Shown here: piece by piece, positions 53,960-64,000 of the stretch
Numbering within the stretch: the stretch's first letter is position 1
How the letters are laid out: each line of letters starts with the position of its first letter
DNA from: an uncultured cyanobacterium
GTDB lineage: Bacteria > Cyanobacteriota > Cyanobacteriia > PCC-6307 > Cyanobiaceae
Assembly (NCBI GenBank): GCA_903858015.1
Contig: CAIOGZ010000092.1
Span: 62,001-126,000, forward strand
Length of the DNA stretch: 64,000 bases
Reading direction: 5' to 3'
The notes under the pieces: model-generated
Seen by the model: the letters and a program-made list of their open reading frames with translations, nothing else
Told to the model about the DNA's origin: nothing
Databases searched by the model: none
Translations under genes and position numbers: made by a program

Positions 53960-54045
53960 TCCGGCCGTGGCGATGGCTGCGGAATCGCAAGCCCGTCACG
54001 ATCTGTAGGCTGAGCCCCGTCTTGCGCCCCTGAGACCAGCACCGG

Positions 54046-56544
54046 ATGGCCGAGGACCGCGCCGTAGGACCCAGCGAAGATCCGAACGCAGGACGCATCG
54101 AATCGATCGCCCTGCACCAGGAGATGCAGCGCTCTTACCTCGAATACGCCATGAGCGTGATCGTGGGTCGGGCCCTGCCGGATGTGCGCGATGGCCTCAA
54201 ACCGGTGCAACGCCGCATCCTGTTCGCGATGCACGAACTCGGGTTGACGCCCGACCGCCCCTACCGCAAATGCGCCCGCGTGGTCGGGGATGTGCTCGGC
54301 AAGTACCACCCCCATGGCGACCAGGCGGTTTACGACGCGCTCGTGCGGCTGGTGCAAACCTTTGCCAGCCGCAACCCGTTGCTCGATGGCCACGGCAACT
54401 TCGGCTCCGTCGACGACGATCCACCGGCGGCGATGCGCTACACCGAAACCCGGCTGGCGCCGATCGCCCATGGGGCGATGCTCGATGAGATCGGCGACGA
54501 CACGGTTGACTTCGCCCCCAACTTCGACGGCTCCCAGCAGGAGCCGACCGTGCTGCCGGCCCAGCTGCCCTTCCTGCTGCTCAATGGCTGCACGGGCATT
54601 GCCGTGGGCATGGCCACCAGCATTCCGCCCCACAACCTCGGCGAGGTGGTGGACGCCCTGGTCGCCCTGATCCGCAAACCCGATCTCGACGACAGCAAGC
54701 TGCTGGAACTGGTGCCTGGGCCCGATTTCCCCACCGGCGGCGAAGTGCTGCTCAGCAGCGGCATTCGCGACACCTATCTGGGCGGCCGGGGCAGCATCCC
54801 GATGCGGGGGGTGGCCCATATCGAAGAGGTGCAACCCGGCAAGGGCCGCCACCGGCGCGGTGCCGTGGTGATCACCGAGCTCCCGTATCAGCTCAGCAAA
54901 GCCGGTTGGATCGAAAAACTGGCGGAACAGGTGAATGAGGGGAAAATCGGCGGCATCGCCGACATCCGCGATGAAAGTGATCGCGATGGCATGCGGGTGG
55001 TGGTGGAGGTGCGCCGCGATGCCAACGCCGAAACGGTGCTGGCCGATCTGCAGCGTCGCACCGCCCTGCAAAGCAACTTCGGCGCCATCTTGCTGGCCCT
55101 GGTCGATGGCCAACCCCAACAGCTGAGCCTGCGGGCCCTGTTGCAGCAATTCCTCGCCTACCGCGAACTCACCCTGCTGCGCCGCACCCGCCATGCGCTC
55201 AAGCGCTGTGAAGACCGGCTGGAGGTGGTGGAAGGCCTGATCAAGGCCCTCAACCAGCTGCAGGAGGTGATCGCCATGATCACGGCCGCCGCCGATGCCG
55301 CCGCCGCCAAGGCCGCCCTGCTGGTGCGGCTCGAGCTGAGCGAGCGCCAAGCCGATGCGGTGCTGGCGATGCCGTTGCGGCGGCTCACCGGCCTGGAACA
55401 GGAAAGCCTGCGCCAGGAGGCCGACGAGCTGCAACAGGAGCGGATCCGGCTACGCCAGCTGCTGGATGACCGCGACACCCTGCTCAACACGATGGTGAGC
55501 GAACTCAAGGCCCTGCGCAAGCGCTACGCCACACCCCGCCGCACCCGGCTGGTGGAAGGCGGCGACGACCTGGTGGCCCAACGGGCAGCGGCGGTACGAC
55601 CCAACACCGAACGGCAACGCCAGCAGGCCTTCGATGCCCTGGCCCCCGACAGCCGCCTCCTGATCCAAGCCGATGGCCAGGTGCGGATCGTCACCCCCCA
55701 GATGCTCGGCCGCCTCCACCTCGACGAAGAGGCCTCGCTAGCAGAACAGCCCGCCCCGGCCCAGGTGCTGCTGCCGGTGGCGACGGAGCCGGCCCTGCTG
55801 GCCTTCAGCACCAGTGGAAGGGTGGCCCTGCTGCGCTGGGAGTTCGCCGGCCAGCAGCCCGGTTCCCTGGAGAAATTCCTGCCCGAGAGCATGGCCGGCG
55901 AACGGGTCGTGCAGGTGCTGCCGCTGCCGAAACCAGCCGGCGGCAGCCTCGGACTGCTCAGCACCGATGGCCGGTTCAAACGCCTGCCGATCGAGGATTT
56001 CCTGGAGCTTTCGGGCCGGGCCAGCACCGTGCTCAAACTCAAGGATGGGGTGGAACTGCAACGGGTGGTGGCCTGCGATGCCGGGCGCGAGTTGGTGGTG
56101 GCCAGCAGCACCGGACGGCTGCTCCGCCTGGCCATCGATGAAGCCAACCTGCCGGTGCTGGGCCGCACCGCCCAGGGACCGATGCTGCTGCGGCTGCTCC
56201 CCGGCGAACGGGTGGTCGGTGCAACCTGTGTAGCCGCCACCGACTCGGTGCTGCTGGCGACGGAACTTGGACGGATCAAACGCCTGGCGGTGGCGGAACT
56301 GCGCCTTTGCCAGCGGGGCGACCTGGGCCAGATCGGGCTGCGCTTCCTGGAACGGAGTGATCGGGTCGTGGATCTCCAGGGCGATGGCAGCGCCGTGATC
56401 GGGGTGCTGCTGACCGGGACACCGCTGCGCAGCCTCAGGCTCCAGACCAGCGCGATCCCCTGCGAGCCCAGCGGTGGCTCCGGCCTGGATTTGAACCTGC
56501 CGAGCGGCACCACGATCGCAGCCCTGGCGCCCCTGAATGGCTGA
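54046..56544 (+). CDS. DNA gyrase / topoisomerase IV subunit A
   Basis: 832 residues. Breakage-reunion domain with [20 protein letters not shown] at the start, the catalytic tyrosine Tyr132 in [25 protein letters not shown] and the coiled coil. Six beta-pinwheel blades follow ([39 protein letters not shown]). The canonical GyrA box QRRGGKG is not present; the nearest is QRGDLGQ in the last blade, so a ParC-like (decatenating) role is possible. Which symbol applies cannot be settled without the rest of the genome. PCS-like gene overlaps its 3' end by 8 bases. Confidence 0.93.
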   Translation: MAEDRAVGPSEDPNAGRIESIALHQEMQRSYLEYAMSVIVGRALPDVRDGLKPVQRRILFAMHELGLTPDRPYRKCARVVGDVLGKYHPHGDQAVYDALVRLVQTFASRNPLLDGHGNFGSVDDDPPAAMRYTETRLAPIAHGAMLDEIGDDTVDFAPNFDGSQQEPTVLPAQLPFLLLNGCTGIAVGMATSIPPHNLGEVVDALVALIRKPDLDDSKLLELVPGPDFPTGGEVLLSSGIRDTYLGGRGSIPMRGVAHIEEVQPGKGRHRRGAVVITELPYQLSKAGWIEKLAEQVNEGKIGGIADIRDESDRDGMRVVVEVRRDANAETVLADLQRRTALQSNFGAILLALVDGQPQQLSLRALLQQFLAYRELTLLRRTRHALKRCEDRLEVVEGLIKALNQLQEVIAMITAAADAAAAKAALLVRLELSERQADAVLAMPLRRLTGLEQESLRQEADELQQERIRLRQLLDDRDTLLNTMVSELKALRKRYATPRRTRLVEGGDDLVAQRAAAVRPNTERQRQQAFDALAPDSRLLIQADGQVRIVTPQMLGRLHLDEEASLAEQPAPAQVLLPVATEPALLAFSTSGRVALLRWEFAGQQPGSLEKFLPESMAGERVVQVLPLPKPAGGSLGLLSTDGRFKRLPIEDFLELSGRASTVLKLKDGVELQRVVACDAGRELVVASSTGRLLRLAIDEANLPVLGRTAQGPMLLRLLPGERVVGATCVAATDSVLLATELGRIKRLAVAELRLCQRGDLGQIGLRFLERSDRVVDLQGDGSAVIGVLLTGTPLRSLRLQTSAIPCEPSGGSGLDLNLPSGTTIAALAPLNG

Positions 56545-57406
56545 TCCGATCAAGACCAAGCGGCCAAACAACGCATTGCCGGCAGATATTTCAGCGTCTA
56601 TTACAGCAAATCTGGTGGTAAATCTGGTCGTAAATCCCGTTGTGAGTTTGGCGGCAGCCCTGGTGAGCCTGGCTCTGGCCACCAGCCCAGCCGCCCAAGC
56701 CGATGCTGGCGGAACAACCGCGCCATCAAGCGGTAGGGCCATCGATGCCCGGGCCCAAGCGCCGACGATCCCGATGGCCTCAGCAGCCGGCCAAATGCTG
56801 CTCTTCGGGGGCCAAACCCGGCGAGCCGACTTCGCCCCCCTGGCCCAGCACTATGAAACCCAGGCAAATCTGGCCTTCTGCGGCGTTGCCAGCGCCGTGA
56901 TGGCGCTCAATAGTTTGGCGTTAGCAGCCCCTGCAGCGGAGGGTTATGGCAACTATCGCTTCTGGACCCAGACCAACCTGTTCCAAGCTCCCGCCACGCT
57001 TTCGTTCGTGCAAGCGGAACGGGTGCGGCGGCAAGGCATGAGCCTGGAACAACTGCACGGCCTACTGAACAGCGTAGCAAATGATTCCAATTTCATTGTG
57101 CGCCGTTATCACGGAAGCCAATTAGGTATCGACCAATTTAGACTATTATTGCGCCGCAACCTCAGTGATACCAGCAACCGAATCCTGGTCAATTATGATC
57201 GCCGCTTGATCGGACAAGCAGGTGGCGGCCACATCTCCCCCCTGGCCGCCTACGACACCAGTAGCGACCGGGTGTTGATCCTCGATGTGGCCCGCTACCG
57301 CTACCCGGCGGCCTGGGTAGCGGTGCCAGCCCTCTGGCAGGCGATCCGCAGCGTCGACACCAGCTCCGGCCTGAGCCGCGGACTGATCGAGATTGGGCCT
57401 CGCTAG
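56537..57406 (+). CDS. Phytochelatin synthase-like cysteine peptidase, exported
   Basis: 289 residues. N-terminal signal-like segment ([20 protein letters not shown], then AAQADAGG). The papain-like triad of phytochelatin synthases is visible: Cys115 ([16 protein letters not shown]), His232 ([12 protein letters not shown]) and Asp250 ([15 protein letters not shown]). Prokaryotic members lack the plant C-terminal domain and mostly cut glutathione or glutathione conjugates. Export would place it in the periplasm. Starts inside the end of the gyrA/parC-like gene. Confidence 0.88.
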   Translation: MADPIKTKRPNNALPADISASITANLVVNLVVNPVVSLAAALVSLALATSPAAQADAGGTTAPSSGRAIDARAQAPTIPMASAAGQMLLFGGQTRRADFAPLAQHYETQANLAFCGVASAVMALNSLALAAPAAEGYGNYRFWTQTNLFQAPATLSFVQAERVRRQGMSLEQLHGLLNSVANDSNFIVRRYHGSQLGIDQFRLLLRRNLSDTSNRILVNYDRRLIGQAGGGHISPLAAYDTSSDRVLILDVARYRYPAAWVAVPALWQAIRSVDTSSGLSRGLIEIGPR

Positions 57407-57467
57407 GGAAGCTGCCAAGACAAGTCAAACTGCCAAAACAAGCTGCAAATCCAGCCAGCCAGCCAAT

Positions 57468-58595
57468 TCAAGCCGCCAAACGAACCACTTGCTCCAACCA
57501 GGCTTCCAGCCGGGCCGCGAACGCATCGATCGAATGGTGCTGCAAAAACCAGTGGCGGCAGCCGCGGCGATCCAAGCCTGCGGCCCGTTCCACGGCAGCG
57601 GCCAGGCCATCGAGATCATCGGGGGCCGCGAGCGCCCCGTTGATGCCTTCACGCACCAACTCCCCCGGTCCGCCCCGGGCATAGGCCGCCACCGGCAGGC
57701 CGCAAGCCATCGCCTCCACCACCACATTGCCAAACGCCTCATTCCACTTGGGCGTGTTCAAAAACACCCGACAAGCACCAAGCTCGGCCTGGAACTGGGG
57801 CGTGGCCAGGAAGCCACGCCAGTCGATGCTGCCGGGCGGCACCGCCAGCTCCAGGGCCCTGGCGTAGTCCTCGTCTTCGCGCAGGCCCCAGACCCGCAGC
57901 GGCAAACCCAACTGAACCGCCACCCGGGCCGCATCCTCCAGACCCTTTTCCGGAGAGATTCGACCAGCCCAGCCCAGCACAGGCTCGCCTTCAGCACAAA
58001 ACTGATACTGATCAGGATCAAAACCATTGCCCAGCACAAAGGGCGGCGCAGGTAAGGAAAAATCAGCGGCCTGGGCCTTGGTATGGAAGGCCAGCCTTTC
58101 CGGCCGCCAGGCCGCCACCGCCTCAATCACCTCATCCATCACCTGCGCCACCGAACCCATGCTGACCAGATGGCAGAGGGGGGTTTGAAACCAGCGGCTG
58201 AGCCAAAACGGCAGCCAGTCGTAGGCCAGGTTGATCAGCACATCGAACTGGGCCTGTTCCTGCCAAGCCCTCTGCCAGAGGCATGGCAGCAGGGCCTGGC
58301 GCGGGATCTCCACCGCCGTCGAAGCGGGCCGATGCTGCCAGCCGGGCTGATCCACCCCGGATTCGCTCCAGAGCCTGGCCGCTGCGCAGGCGGGCGGCAA
58401 CACAGAACCCGCAGCCGCCAGCACCGTCACGGCATGGCCGCGGCCCAGCAGCCCGGCCACCAGGCCCGCAGCCGTGAGCTCCACCCCGCCGCCGCGACCA
58501 CTGCCCAGACTGCCAATCGGCGTGCTCACGACGAGCACCCGCAAACCATGGCCTTGCCGCAGTCGGTCCATACCCTCACAACGCCCAAGGACCAA
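57468..58595 (-). CDS. GT-B fold glycosyltransferase (family 4 type)
   Basis: 375 residues. N-terminal domain VLVVSTPIGSLGSGRGGGVE and LLGRGHAVTVLAAAGS; C-terminal donor domain VLGWAGRISPEKGLEDAARV, FLNTPKWNEAFGNVVVEAMA and CGLPVAAYARGGPGELVREG, the E-x7-E-like motif of GT4 enzymes. The overall pattern reminds me of the cyanobacterial UDP-glucose:tetrahydrobiopterin glucosyltransferase, but this is a resemblance only. It starts 3 bases after purF ends. An internal ATG at 58571 is possible. Confidence 0.85.
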   Translation of the reverse strand: MVLGRCEGMDRLRQGHGLRVLVVSTPIGSLGSGRGGGVELTAAGLVAGLLGRGHAVTVLAAAGSVLPPACAAARLWSESGVDQPGWQHRPASTAVEIPRQALLPCLWQRAWQEQAQFDVLINLAYDWLPFWLSRWFQTPLCHLVSMGSVAQVMDEVIEAVAAWRPERLAFHTKAQAADFSLPAPPFVLGNGFDPDQYQFCAEGEPVLGWAGRISPEKGLEDAARVAVQLGLPLRVWGLREDEDYARALELAVPPGSIDWRGFLATPQFQAELGACRVFLNTPKWNEAFGNVVVEAMACGLPVAAYARGGPGELVREGINGALAAPDDLDGLAAAVERAAGLDRRGCRHWFLQHHSIDAFAARLEAWLEQVVRLAA

Positions 58596-58597
58596 GC

Positions 58598-60151
58598 TCA
58601 GACCCTGGCCGCCAGGCCCGCGGGCTCCAACATCAACTTGGAGCGCCGCACCTCATCATCCATGGCAATCGGATAGACACCATCGAAGCAAGCGGTGCAA
58701 AAGTGGCCCGCTTGGCTTTGGGCTGCCTCCACCATGCCCTGCTTGCTGAGATAGGCAAGCGAATCGACGCCCAGATGTTGCTCAATCTCCTGCAGGGTGA
58801 GGCGGGCGGCGATCAAATGGTCCTGGGTGTCGGTGTCGATGCCGTAGAAACAGGGGTGGGTGACGGGTGGTGAACTAATCCGCATGTGCACCTCGGTGGC
58901 ACCGGCATCCCGCAGGGCCTGCACCAACTTGCGGCTGGTGGTGCCGCGCACGATCGAATCGTCGATGACCACCACCCGCTTGCCAGCCAATACATCGGGA
59001 AGGGGATTGAGCTTGACCCGGATGCCCGCCTCCCGCATCGCCTGGGTGGGTTGGATGAAGGTGCGGCCCACATAGCGGTTTTTGATCAGACCATCGGCAA
59101 AAGGGATGCCACTGGCCTGGGAATAACCGATCGCCGCCGGGATACCAGAATCAGGTACACCGATCACGATGTCGGCATCGACGGGGTTTTCCCGGGCCAG
59201 TACGTCGCCAATCCGGACTCGGTAGCTGTACAGAGATTCACCAAAAAAGCGACTATCGGGCCGGGCAAAGTAAATCATTTCGAACACGCACAGCTTGGCG
59301 GGCGCTTCGATCCAACGCAGTCGCTGCGGAATCGGATCATTCTGAAGGAAGTGGATCAATTCGCCCGGTTGCACGTCATCGATGTAGCGGGCACCGATGA
59401 TATCGAGGCCACAGCTTTCGCTGCTCACCACCCACTGGGCCTGCTCCGGATCTCCAATCTGACCGAACACCAGGGGCCGGATGCCATGGCCATCCCGCAG
59501 GGCAAACAGACCCTCCAGGGTGCCGATCACCAAACTGAAGGCACCGCGGCAGAGGGCGGCGGCGGCGCGGATCGCCGCACTCCATCCCAGGCCACGATCC
59601 ACGGCCTGCTGGAGGGCGAACGCGATCAATTCCGAATCGGTGGTGGAGGTGAACTCAGCGGCCAGATGGCGCAGGGATTCGCGCAGCTCCGCCACATTCA
59701 CCAGGTTGCCGTTATGGGCGAGGGCAAAGGGGCCAAGGCGGGTCATCAGCACCACGGGCTGGGCATTGCAAACCTTGCTGCTGCCGGTGGTGGAATAGCG
59801 GTTGTGGCCAATCGCCAGCTCGCCGGGCATGCGATCGAGCACAGCCTGATCAAACACCTGACTGACCAGGCCCATGTCCTTGTGGAGCCGCACCTGGGGG
59901 CCTTCAAACACGGCGATACCGGCCGACTCCTGACCGCGGTGCTGGAGGGCGTAGAGGCCGAAATAGGTGAGGTTGGCCACCTGCTGCTGGGGCGCCATCA
60001 CGGCAAACACACCGCAAGCTTCCTCGGGCTTGTCGGGCCGATCCACCTGGTCAGCCCGAGGCCCGCTCAACCAGGCTTGCTGCGCTGGGCGGGCAGGGCC
60101 ACCAACACCAGGGGAACCAGGGCCAAAGCAAACGGGCTCGGAACTGGTCAA
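58598..60151 (-). CDS. purF: Amidophosphoribosyltransferase
   Basis: First step of purine synthesis. The N-terminal nucleophile is the cysteine of EEACGVFAVM, reached after a propeptide that is cut off. Then YFGLYALQHRGQESAGI, GHNRYSTTG, HNGNLVNV, a PRPP site VVVIDDSIVRGTTSRKLVQ and RISSPPVTHPCFYGID with a cluster cysteine. The start is uncertain: TTG 60151 has GGGAAG just upstream and gives a 45-residue propeptide; TTG 60070 and GTG 60046 are alternatives. The further upstream frame overlaps purL and is not real. Confidence 0.93.
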   Translation of the reverse strand: MTSSEPVCFGPGSPGVGGPARPAQQAWLSGPRADQVDRPDKPEEACGVFAVMAPQQQVANLTYFGLYALQHRGQESAGIAVFEGPQVRLHKDMGLVSQVFDQAVLDRMPGELAIGHNRYSTTGSSKVCNAQPVVLMTRLGPFALAHNGNLVNVAELRESLRHLAAEFTSTTDSELIAFALQQAVDRGLGWSAAIRAAAALCRGAFSLVIGTLEGLFALRDGHGIRPLVFGQIGDPEQAQWVVSSESCGLDIIGARYIDDVQPGELIHFLQNDPIPQRLRWIEAPAKLCVFEMIYFARPDSRFFGESLYSYRVRIGDVLARENPVDADIVIGVPDSGIPAAIGYSQASGIPFADGLIKNRYVGRTFIQPTQAMREAGIRVKLNPLPDVLAGKRVVVIDDSIVRGTTSRKLVQALRDAGATEVHMRISSPPVTHPCFYGIDTDTQDHLIAARLTLQEIEQHLGVDSLAYLSKQGMVEAAQSQAGHFCTACFDGVYPIAMDDEVRRSKLMLEPAGLAARV

Positions 60152-60188
60152 GAATCTTCCCGGGGCACCGAAGTTCCATCCTGCCCCA

Positions 60189-62561
60189 TCACCTTTCAGC
60201 AGGTGGTGCACTCTGCTGCATCCGCCGCGGAATCGCCCGCTCGAAGCACTCCTCCAGCCGGGCCACGGACTGCTCCAGCACGATGGTCCCGGCCTGCACC
60301 AGGGTGAGGCTGGGCTCGGCTTCCACCTGCCCCAAGCGACTGGCCGGCACAACAGCGCCGGCGGCGGCGGCGGCATCCAGCCGCCGCTGCCAGGCCTGCT
60401 GCTGGGCCGCCGGCACACTCACCAGCAGCCGGGCGCCGCCCTCGGCAAACAACAGCCGATCCAGCCGGGCCGATCCGGCCGGCAGCTCCAGGCGGGCCCC
60501 CAGGCCCGCGGCGATGCAACATTCCGCTGCGGCCACAGCCAAACCACCATCGGAAAGATCGTGGGCAGAAGCCACCAGACCGGCGTTGATCGCCCCCCGC
60601 AGGAACGCCTGCACCCGGACTTCGAGGCCAAGGTCCACTTCCGGCGGACGCCCCGTCAGGGTGCCGTGGATCACCTCCAGATAGCTGCTGGCGGCCAAGC
60701 CCAGCCGAGCATCGGCTGCGCCGACCTCCAGGGGCACCCCCAGCAGCCAGATCCCATCGCCGGCTTGGCGCCAGGCCAGGCCGGTGACCTGGTCTAGGTC
60801 GTGCACCAACCCCACCATGCCCACCACCGGGGTGGGATGGATCGGCTGCATCGTTCCATCCGGCAAGCGGGTCTCGTTGTAGAGGGAAACGTTGCCGCCG
60901 GTGACGGGGGTGCCCAGGGCCAGGCAGGCGGCCGAAAGGCCGCGACAAGCCATCGCCAGCTGCCAGTAGCCGCTGTCGGTGTCGGGCGAGGGGAAGTTGA
61001 GGTTGTCGGTCACCGCCAGGGGTTCCGCCCCGGTGCAGCTGAGGTTGCGGGCGGCTTCGGCCACCGCCGCCATCCCGCCCCGCTCGGGATCGAGGGCCAC
61101 CCAGCGGTTGGGGCAATCCACCACCGCCGCCACCCCCCGCCTGGACGGAAGCAGGGATCCTTCCCCCTGCTGGGGCCGCAGCCGCACGACCGCCGCATCG
61201 GCGCCACCGGGGGGCACCACCGTGTTGGCCTGCACCTGGTGGTCGTACTGGCGCCACACCCAGCGCTTGCTGGCGATGGTGGGATCATCGAGCAGGCGCA
61301 GCAGCACCTCCCCCCAGTCCAAGCGGCCCTGGGGCAGCGCCAGGCCGGTGGCATGCGCCGCCGGCAGCTCAGCCTCACTCCAGCGCCAGTGGGCCTGGAT
61401 CGCGGCCGGCGGCTCGGCCAGCAGGGTGTGGGGGTTGATCGGGGTGTCGTCGGCCAGGGCGCTGGCGGGCAACTCCGCCGCCACGGCCCCGTGCTGCAGC
61501 ACCCGCACCACGTTCTCCTCCAGCACCCGGCCCACCACGGCCGCCTGCAGCCCCCAGCGGCGGAAGCGGTCGATCAGCGCCTGCTCCCGGCCAGGCTTGA
61601 CCACAAACAGCATCCGTTCCTGGGATTCGCTGAGCAGGTACTCATAGGCCGTCATGCCCTGTTCGCGGGCGGGCACCCGATCGAGGTCGAGCTCGATGCC
61701 CACCCCCCCTTTGGCGGCCATCTCGGAGCAGCTGCAGGTGAGGCCGGCGGCGCCCATGTCCTGGGCGGCCACCACATCACCGCTCACGAAGGCCTCCAGG
61801 CAGGCCTCGATCAGCCCCTTCTCCAAAAAAGGGTCGCCCACCTGCACGGCGGGTCGGTCGTCGAGGGAGGCTGCGGTGAGTTCGGCGCTGGCAAAGCTGG
61901 CCCCACCCATGCCGTCCCGGCCGGTGGTGCTGCCCACGTAGAGCACCGGATAGCCGATTCCCTCGGCACCGGAGCAAACGATCTCCTCGGTTTCCATCAG
62001 GCCCAGGGCCATGGCATTGACCAGGGGATTGCCGCTGTAGCTGGGATCAAAGGCCACCTCACCACCCACGGTGGGCACCCCCACGCAGTTGCCGTAATGG
62101 GCAATGCCGGCCACCACCCCCTGCATCAGACCAACATTGCGGGGGTCGTCGAGGGGGCCAAAGCGCAGGGCATTGAGCAGGGCGATCGGCCGGGCGCCCA
62201 TCGTGAAGATGTCCCGCAGGATGCCGCCAACGCCGGTGGCCGCGCCCTGGAAGGGCTCCACGGCGGACGGGTGGTTGTGGCTCTCGATCTTGAAAGCCAG
62301 CCGCTGGCCCTCGCCCAGGTCAACCACGCCGGCGTTTTCGCCCGGCCCCACCAGGATGCGGGGCCCCGTGGTGGGGAACTGGCCCAGCAGCGGTCTGGAG
62401 TTGCGATAACAGCAATGCTCCGACCACATCACCCCAAACATGCCCAGCTCGGCCCGGTTGGGGGCGCGGCCGAGGCGGCGCACGATTTCGTCGTAATCGG
62501 CCTGGCTGAGCCCTTCCTTGCGCAGAGCTTCGGGTACCGAATAGGGGGGTGAGGCGAGCAC
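60189..62561 (-). CDS. purL: Phosphoribosylformylglycinamidine synthase subunit PurL
   Basis: 790 residues, the small-PurL type that works with PurS and PurQ. Landmarks: [93 protein letters not shown] and [20 protein letters not shown]. Two AIRS-like halves with ATP and FGAR sites. Upstream of purF in the conserved origin-proximal block. Confidence 0.97.
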   Translation of the reverse strand: MLASPPYSVPEALRKEGLSQADYDEIVRRLGRAPNRAELGMFGVMWSEHCCYRNSRPLLGQFPTTGPRILVGPGENAGVVDLGEGQRLAFKIESHNHPSAVEPFQGAATGVGGILRDIFTMGARPIALLNALRFGPLDDPRNVGLMQGVVAGIAHYGNCVGVPTVGGEVAFDPSYSGNPLVNAMALGLMETEEIVCSGAEGIGYPVLYVGSTTGRDGMGGASFASAELTAASLDDRPAVQVGDPFLEKGLIEACLEAFVSGDVVAAQDMGAAGLTCSCSEMAAKGGVGIELDLDRVPAREQGMTAYEYLLSESQERMLFVVKPGREQALIDRFRRWGLQAAVVGRVLEENVVRVLQHGAVAAELPASALADDTPINPHTLLAEPPAAIQAHWRWSEAELPAAHATGLALPQGRLDWGEVLLRLLDDPTIASKRWVWRQYDHQVQANTVVPPGGADAAVVRLRPQQGEGSLLPSRRGVAAVVDCPNRWVALDPERGGMAAVAEAARNLSCTGAEPLAVTDNLNFPSPDTDSGYWQLAMACRGLSAACLALGTPVTGGNVSLYNETRLPDGTMQPIHPTPVVGMVGLVHDLDQVTGLAWRQAGDGIWLLGVPLEVGAADARLGLAASSYLEVIHGTLTGRPPEVDLGLEVRVQAFLRGAINAGLVASAHDLSDGGLAVAAAECCIAAGLGARLELPAGSARLDRLLFAEGGARLLVSVPAAQQQAWQRRLDAAAAAGAVVPASRLGQVEAEPSLTLVQAGTIVLEQSVARLEECFERAIPRRMQQSAPPAER

Positions 62562-62616
62562 CGGCGCGCAGCTGCAGGGTGACTCCAGTATCCGATTCGG
62601 AGGATCTGGTTCAGCG

Positions 62617-62672
62617 GATCTGATTGGCTGGACCTGATTGGCTGGATCTGATTGGCCGCACCTGATTGGCCG
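62617..62672. repeat. Tandem repeat, four 14-bp units
   Basis: Four consecutive units close to GATCTGATTGGCTG (62617-62630, -62644, -62658, -62672) fill the spacer between the purL start and the stop of the next upstream gene. Confidence 0.85.
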
Positions 62673-62674
62673 GC

Positions 62675-63682
62675 TTAGATCCAGGGATCGTCGTCGTCGC
62701 GGCCGCGGTAGCGATCGGCGCTCGAGCCTCCCTCGGGGGACTCCGGCCGCGGCTCGGGCCGGCGCCCAGGCCGGCGGGGGCGCGGCTCGGGGCGGCCGGG
62801 GGGCGGGTTGTCGCTGGAATCGAAGCTGTCGAGGTCTGGCAGGTCGTCCGGATCGGGCCGCCGCGCCCAGCGCTCGCCCGCCTCGACGCCCGCCGCCGGC
62901 AAATCCTCAGGCCAGTTCTCAAGGGGATCCTGCCGATCGAAATCGGGGCCCGGGGCGTTCGGGTCCGGTTCGTAGCGGCCAGGGCTTGCATCAGCCCGCC
63001 GCCGGGATGGCTCGCGCTCGCCAGCATCGAGGAAGCCATCCCAGGGGGGCTCCTCCAGCCATCCCTCCAACCGCTCCTCGACCCGATCGCCCACCTGCTG
63101 AAACTGGTCCCGCAGCCGGGAGGTTTCCTCACCCATCTGCTCGCGCCAGCGGCGGGAGCGGCGCAGCAACTCCTGGCGCACGCTGGCGCGGGCCACGGGC
63201 AGGTCATCGAGGCCCTGGAGGGCGGTGAGCACCCGGCCGGGCTGTTGATCCACGATCCGCTCGGGGCTGAGCCGCCAGCGGCTGCTGCCGGGCAAGCGGG
63301 GGTCGCTGCGGGCCACCAGGTAGTGCAGGATCTGGCCAGTCCGCAACAGCACCGCCGCATCCACGACGCTGCCGAGCGGCACCTCGCCGGCCCCGTACAG
63401 GGTGGCGTCGATCAGGGTGGGCAACTGCTCCAGGATCGCTGGATTCGTATCCGCCCCCTCCCCCTTCACAAAGGCCTCAGCCTCGGAAAGGCCCCGCAAT
63501 TGGTCCAGCCGCCAGACCCGCCGCAGCGATTGGAAGGCGGAAGGGCGGCTGACCCAACCGAGCAGGCGGTGCACCGGCGGATGCATCCAGGCGAGCACGC
63601 CGCTGCCATGGTCGAGGCCCTGATCACAGCGGACCCGCAACCGCAGCAGGTCGCTCAGCAGCAGCTGCTCGGGAAGGGACAC
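62675..63682 (-). CDS. Conserved cyanobacterial protein with PRC-barrel-like domains
   Basis: 335 residues. The N-terminal ~150 residues contain two beta-barrel-like units ([32 protein letters not shown] and [40 protein letters not shown]) that look like PRC-barrel repeats. A helical part follows ([20 protein letters not shown]), then ~110 residues of disordered P/R/D-rich sequence ending DDDDPWI. Occupies the position between dnaN and purL found in all picocyanobacteria I know. The domain name is a tentative reading. Confidence 0.75.
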   Translation of the reverse strand: MSLPEQLLLSDLLRLRVRCDQGLDHGSGVLAWMHPPVHRLLGWVSRPSAFQSLRRVWRLDQLRGLSEAEAFVKGEGADTNPAILEQLPTLIDATLYGAGEVPLGSVVDAAVLLRTGQILHYLVARSDPRLPGSSRWRLSPERIVDQQPGRVLTALQGLDDLPVARASVRQELLRRSRRWREQMGEETSRLRDQFQQVGDRVEERLEGWLEEPPWDGFLDAGEREPSRRRADASPGRYEPDPNAPGPDFDRQDPLENWPEDLPAAGVEAGERWARRPDPDDLPDLDSFDSSDNPPPGRPEPRPRRPGRRPEPRPESPEGGSSADRYRGRDDDDPWI

Positions 63683-63695
63683 GGGCTTGGGCGAC

Positions 63696-64000
63696 TCAGC
63701 TGCGGATCTGAACCGGCATCACCAGGTAGGTGAAGCTGCCATCCTCCCCCACCGGCGCCAGCACGGCCGGGGTGGTGGCTCCATTGCACTGGAGCACCAC
63801 CTGCTCGGCCGTCATCGCCTTGAGACCATCCAGCAGGTAGCGCACGTTGAAGGCGATCTCGATCGGATCCCCTTCGATCAGGGCCGCAACCGCTTCCGAG
63901 CCGCTGCCCACATCCTGGGCATCGGCCTGGATCTGGACCTGACCAGCGGCCGGATCACTGCTGATCTTGACCACGTTGTTGTGCTGGTCAGCCAAGACGG
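63696..64000 (-). CDS. dnaN: DNA polymerase III beta subunit (sliding clamp), C-terminal part
   Basis: Cut by the window end: only the last ~101 residues are here. NVVKISSDPAAGQVQIQADA, VGSGSEAVAALIEGDPIEIA, FNVRYLLDGLKAM and the terminal SFTYLVMPVQIRS match domain III and the C terminus of the clamp. Its place before purL is the origin-proximal arrangement of picocyanobacteria. Confidence 0.95.
   Translation of the reverse strand, partial: VLADQHNNVVKISSDPAAGQVQIQADAQDVGSGSEAVAALIEGDPIEIAFNVRYLLDGLKAMTAEQVVLQCNGATTPAVLAPVGEDGSFTYLVMPVQIRS

Noticed and set aside
53803-55434. 543-codon open frame antisense to the gyrA/parC-like gene
   Set aside because: Shadow frame; no domain and composition typical of antisense GC-rich frames.
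60801-62552. 583-codon open frame antisense to purL
   Set aside because: Shadow rich in H, G, Q and A; PurL motifs are complete on the other strand.

Overview
The window is a GC-rich picocyanobacterial chromosome segment of the Synechococcus / Cyanobium / Vulcanococcus type. The evidence is the order of core genes, which, read from the right end on the minus strand, matches the origin-proximal block I know from Prochlorococcus and marine Synechococcus: dnaN - conserved protein - purL - purF - glycosyltransferase - gyrA/parC-like - TPR protein - queG - hpsJ-like - DUF502 - nusB - ftsY - (insertion) - rsbU-like phosphatase - argH - glycine-rich RRM protein - dusA - BaiN-like flavoprotein - (pilBTC insertion) - grpE - dnaJ - tusA-like - rsgA - ybaB - murB - murC - gap2 - (insertion) - thiL - lumenal cyclophilin - efp - accB - pdxA - epimerase - HNH - SNF2 helicase. 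Most core genes are tightly packed, with stop/start overlaps and very short divergent spacers.

Four accessory blocks interrupt this backbone. (1) At 0.6-3.3 kb: a fatty-acid hydroxylase-like gene, tandem repeats, a small ribbon-helix-helix gene and an AraC regulator. (2) At 14.3-18.0 kb: a graveyard of Phd/VapC toxin-antitoxin genes (two complete pairs and at least two remnants), a frameshifted membrane gene and a frameshifted Uma2 nuclease. (3) At 25.5-29.5 kb: a pilB-pilT-pilC type IV pilus motor cluster. (4) At 35.6-47.8 kb: first a sulfatase system (DUF1622 membrane protein, formylglycine-generating enzyme, AraC regulator, CSPSR-type arylsulfatase), then a degraded integron-like cassette array, then an outer-membrane barrel gene.

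The cassette array (about 41.6-46.5 kb) is the most interesting region. It holds two copies of the last ~37 codons of an IntI-like tyrosine recombinase, each followed directly by an attC-like palindrome. Four attC-like sites end in GTTRRRY cores. Two are homologous 174-bp elements, and two are short (85-87 bp) with the same pair of unpaired T and A bases six nucleotides apart in the left arm. Between the sites lie small genes that are nearly all toxin-antitoxin systems: vapBC (intact), prlF-yhaV (intact, opposite strand), brnTA (toxin broken) and hicAB (both broken), plus a small membrane protein. A ~350-bp segment carrying the integrase end is repeated on both sides of the first half of the array.

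No rRNA, tRNA, CRISPR array or intact insertion sequence was recognised. Start codons were often chosen inside longer open frames, because high GC content extends many frames; where the start is uncertain this is stated.
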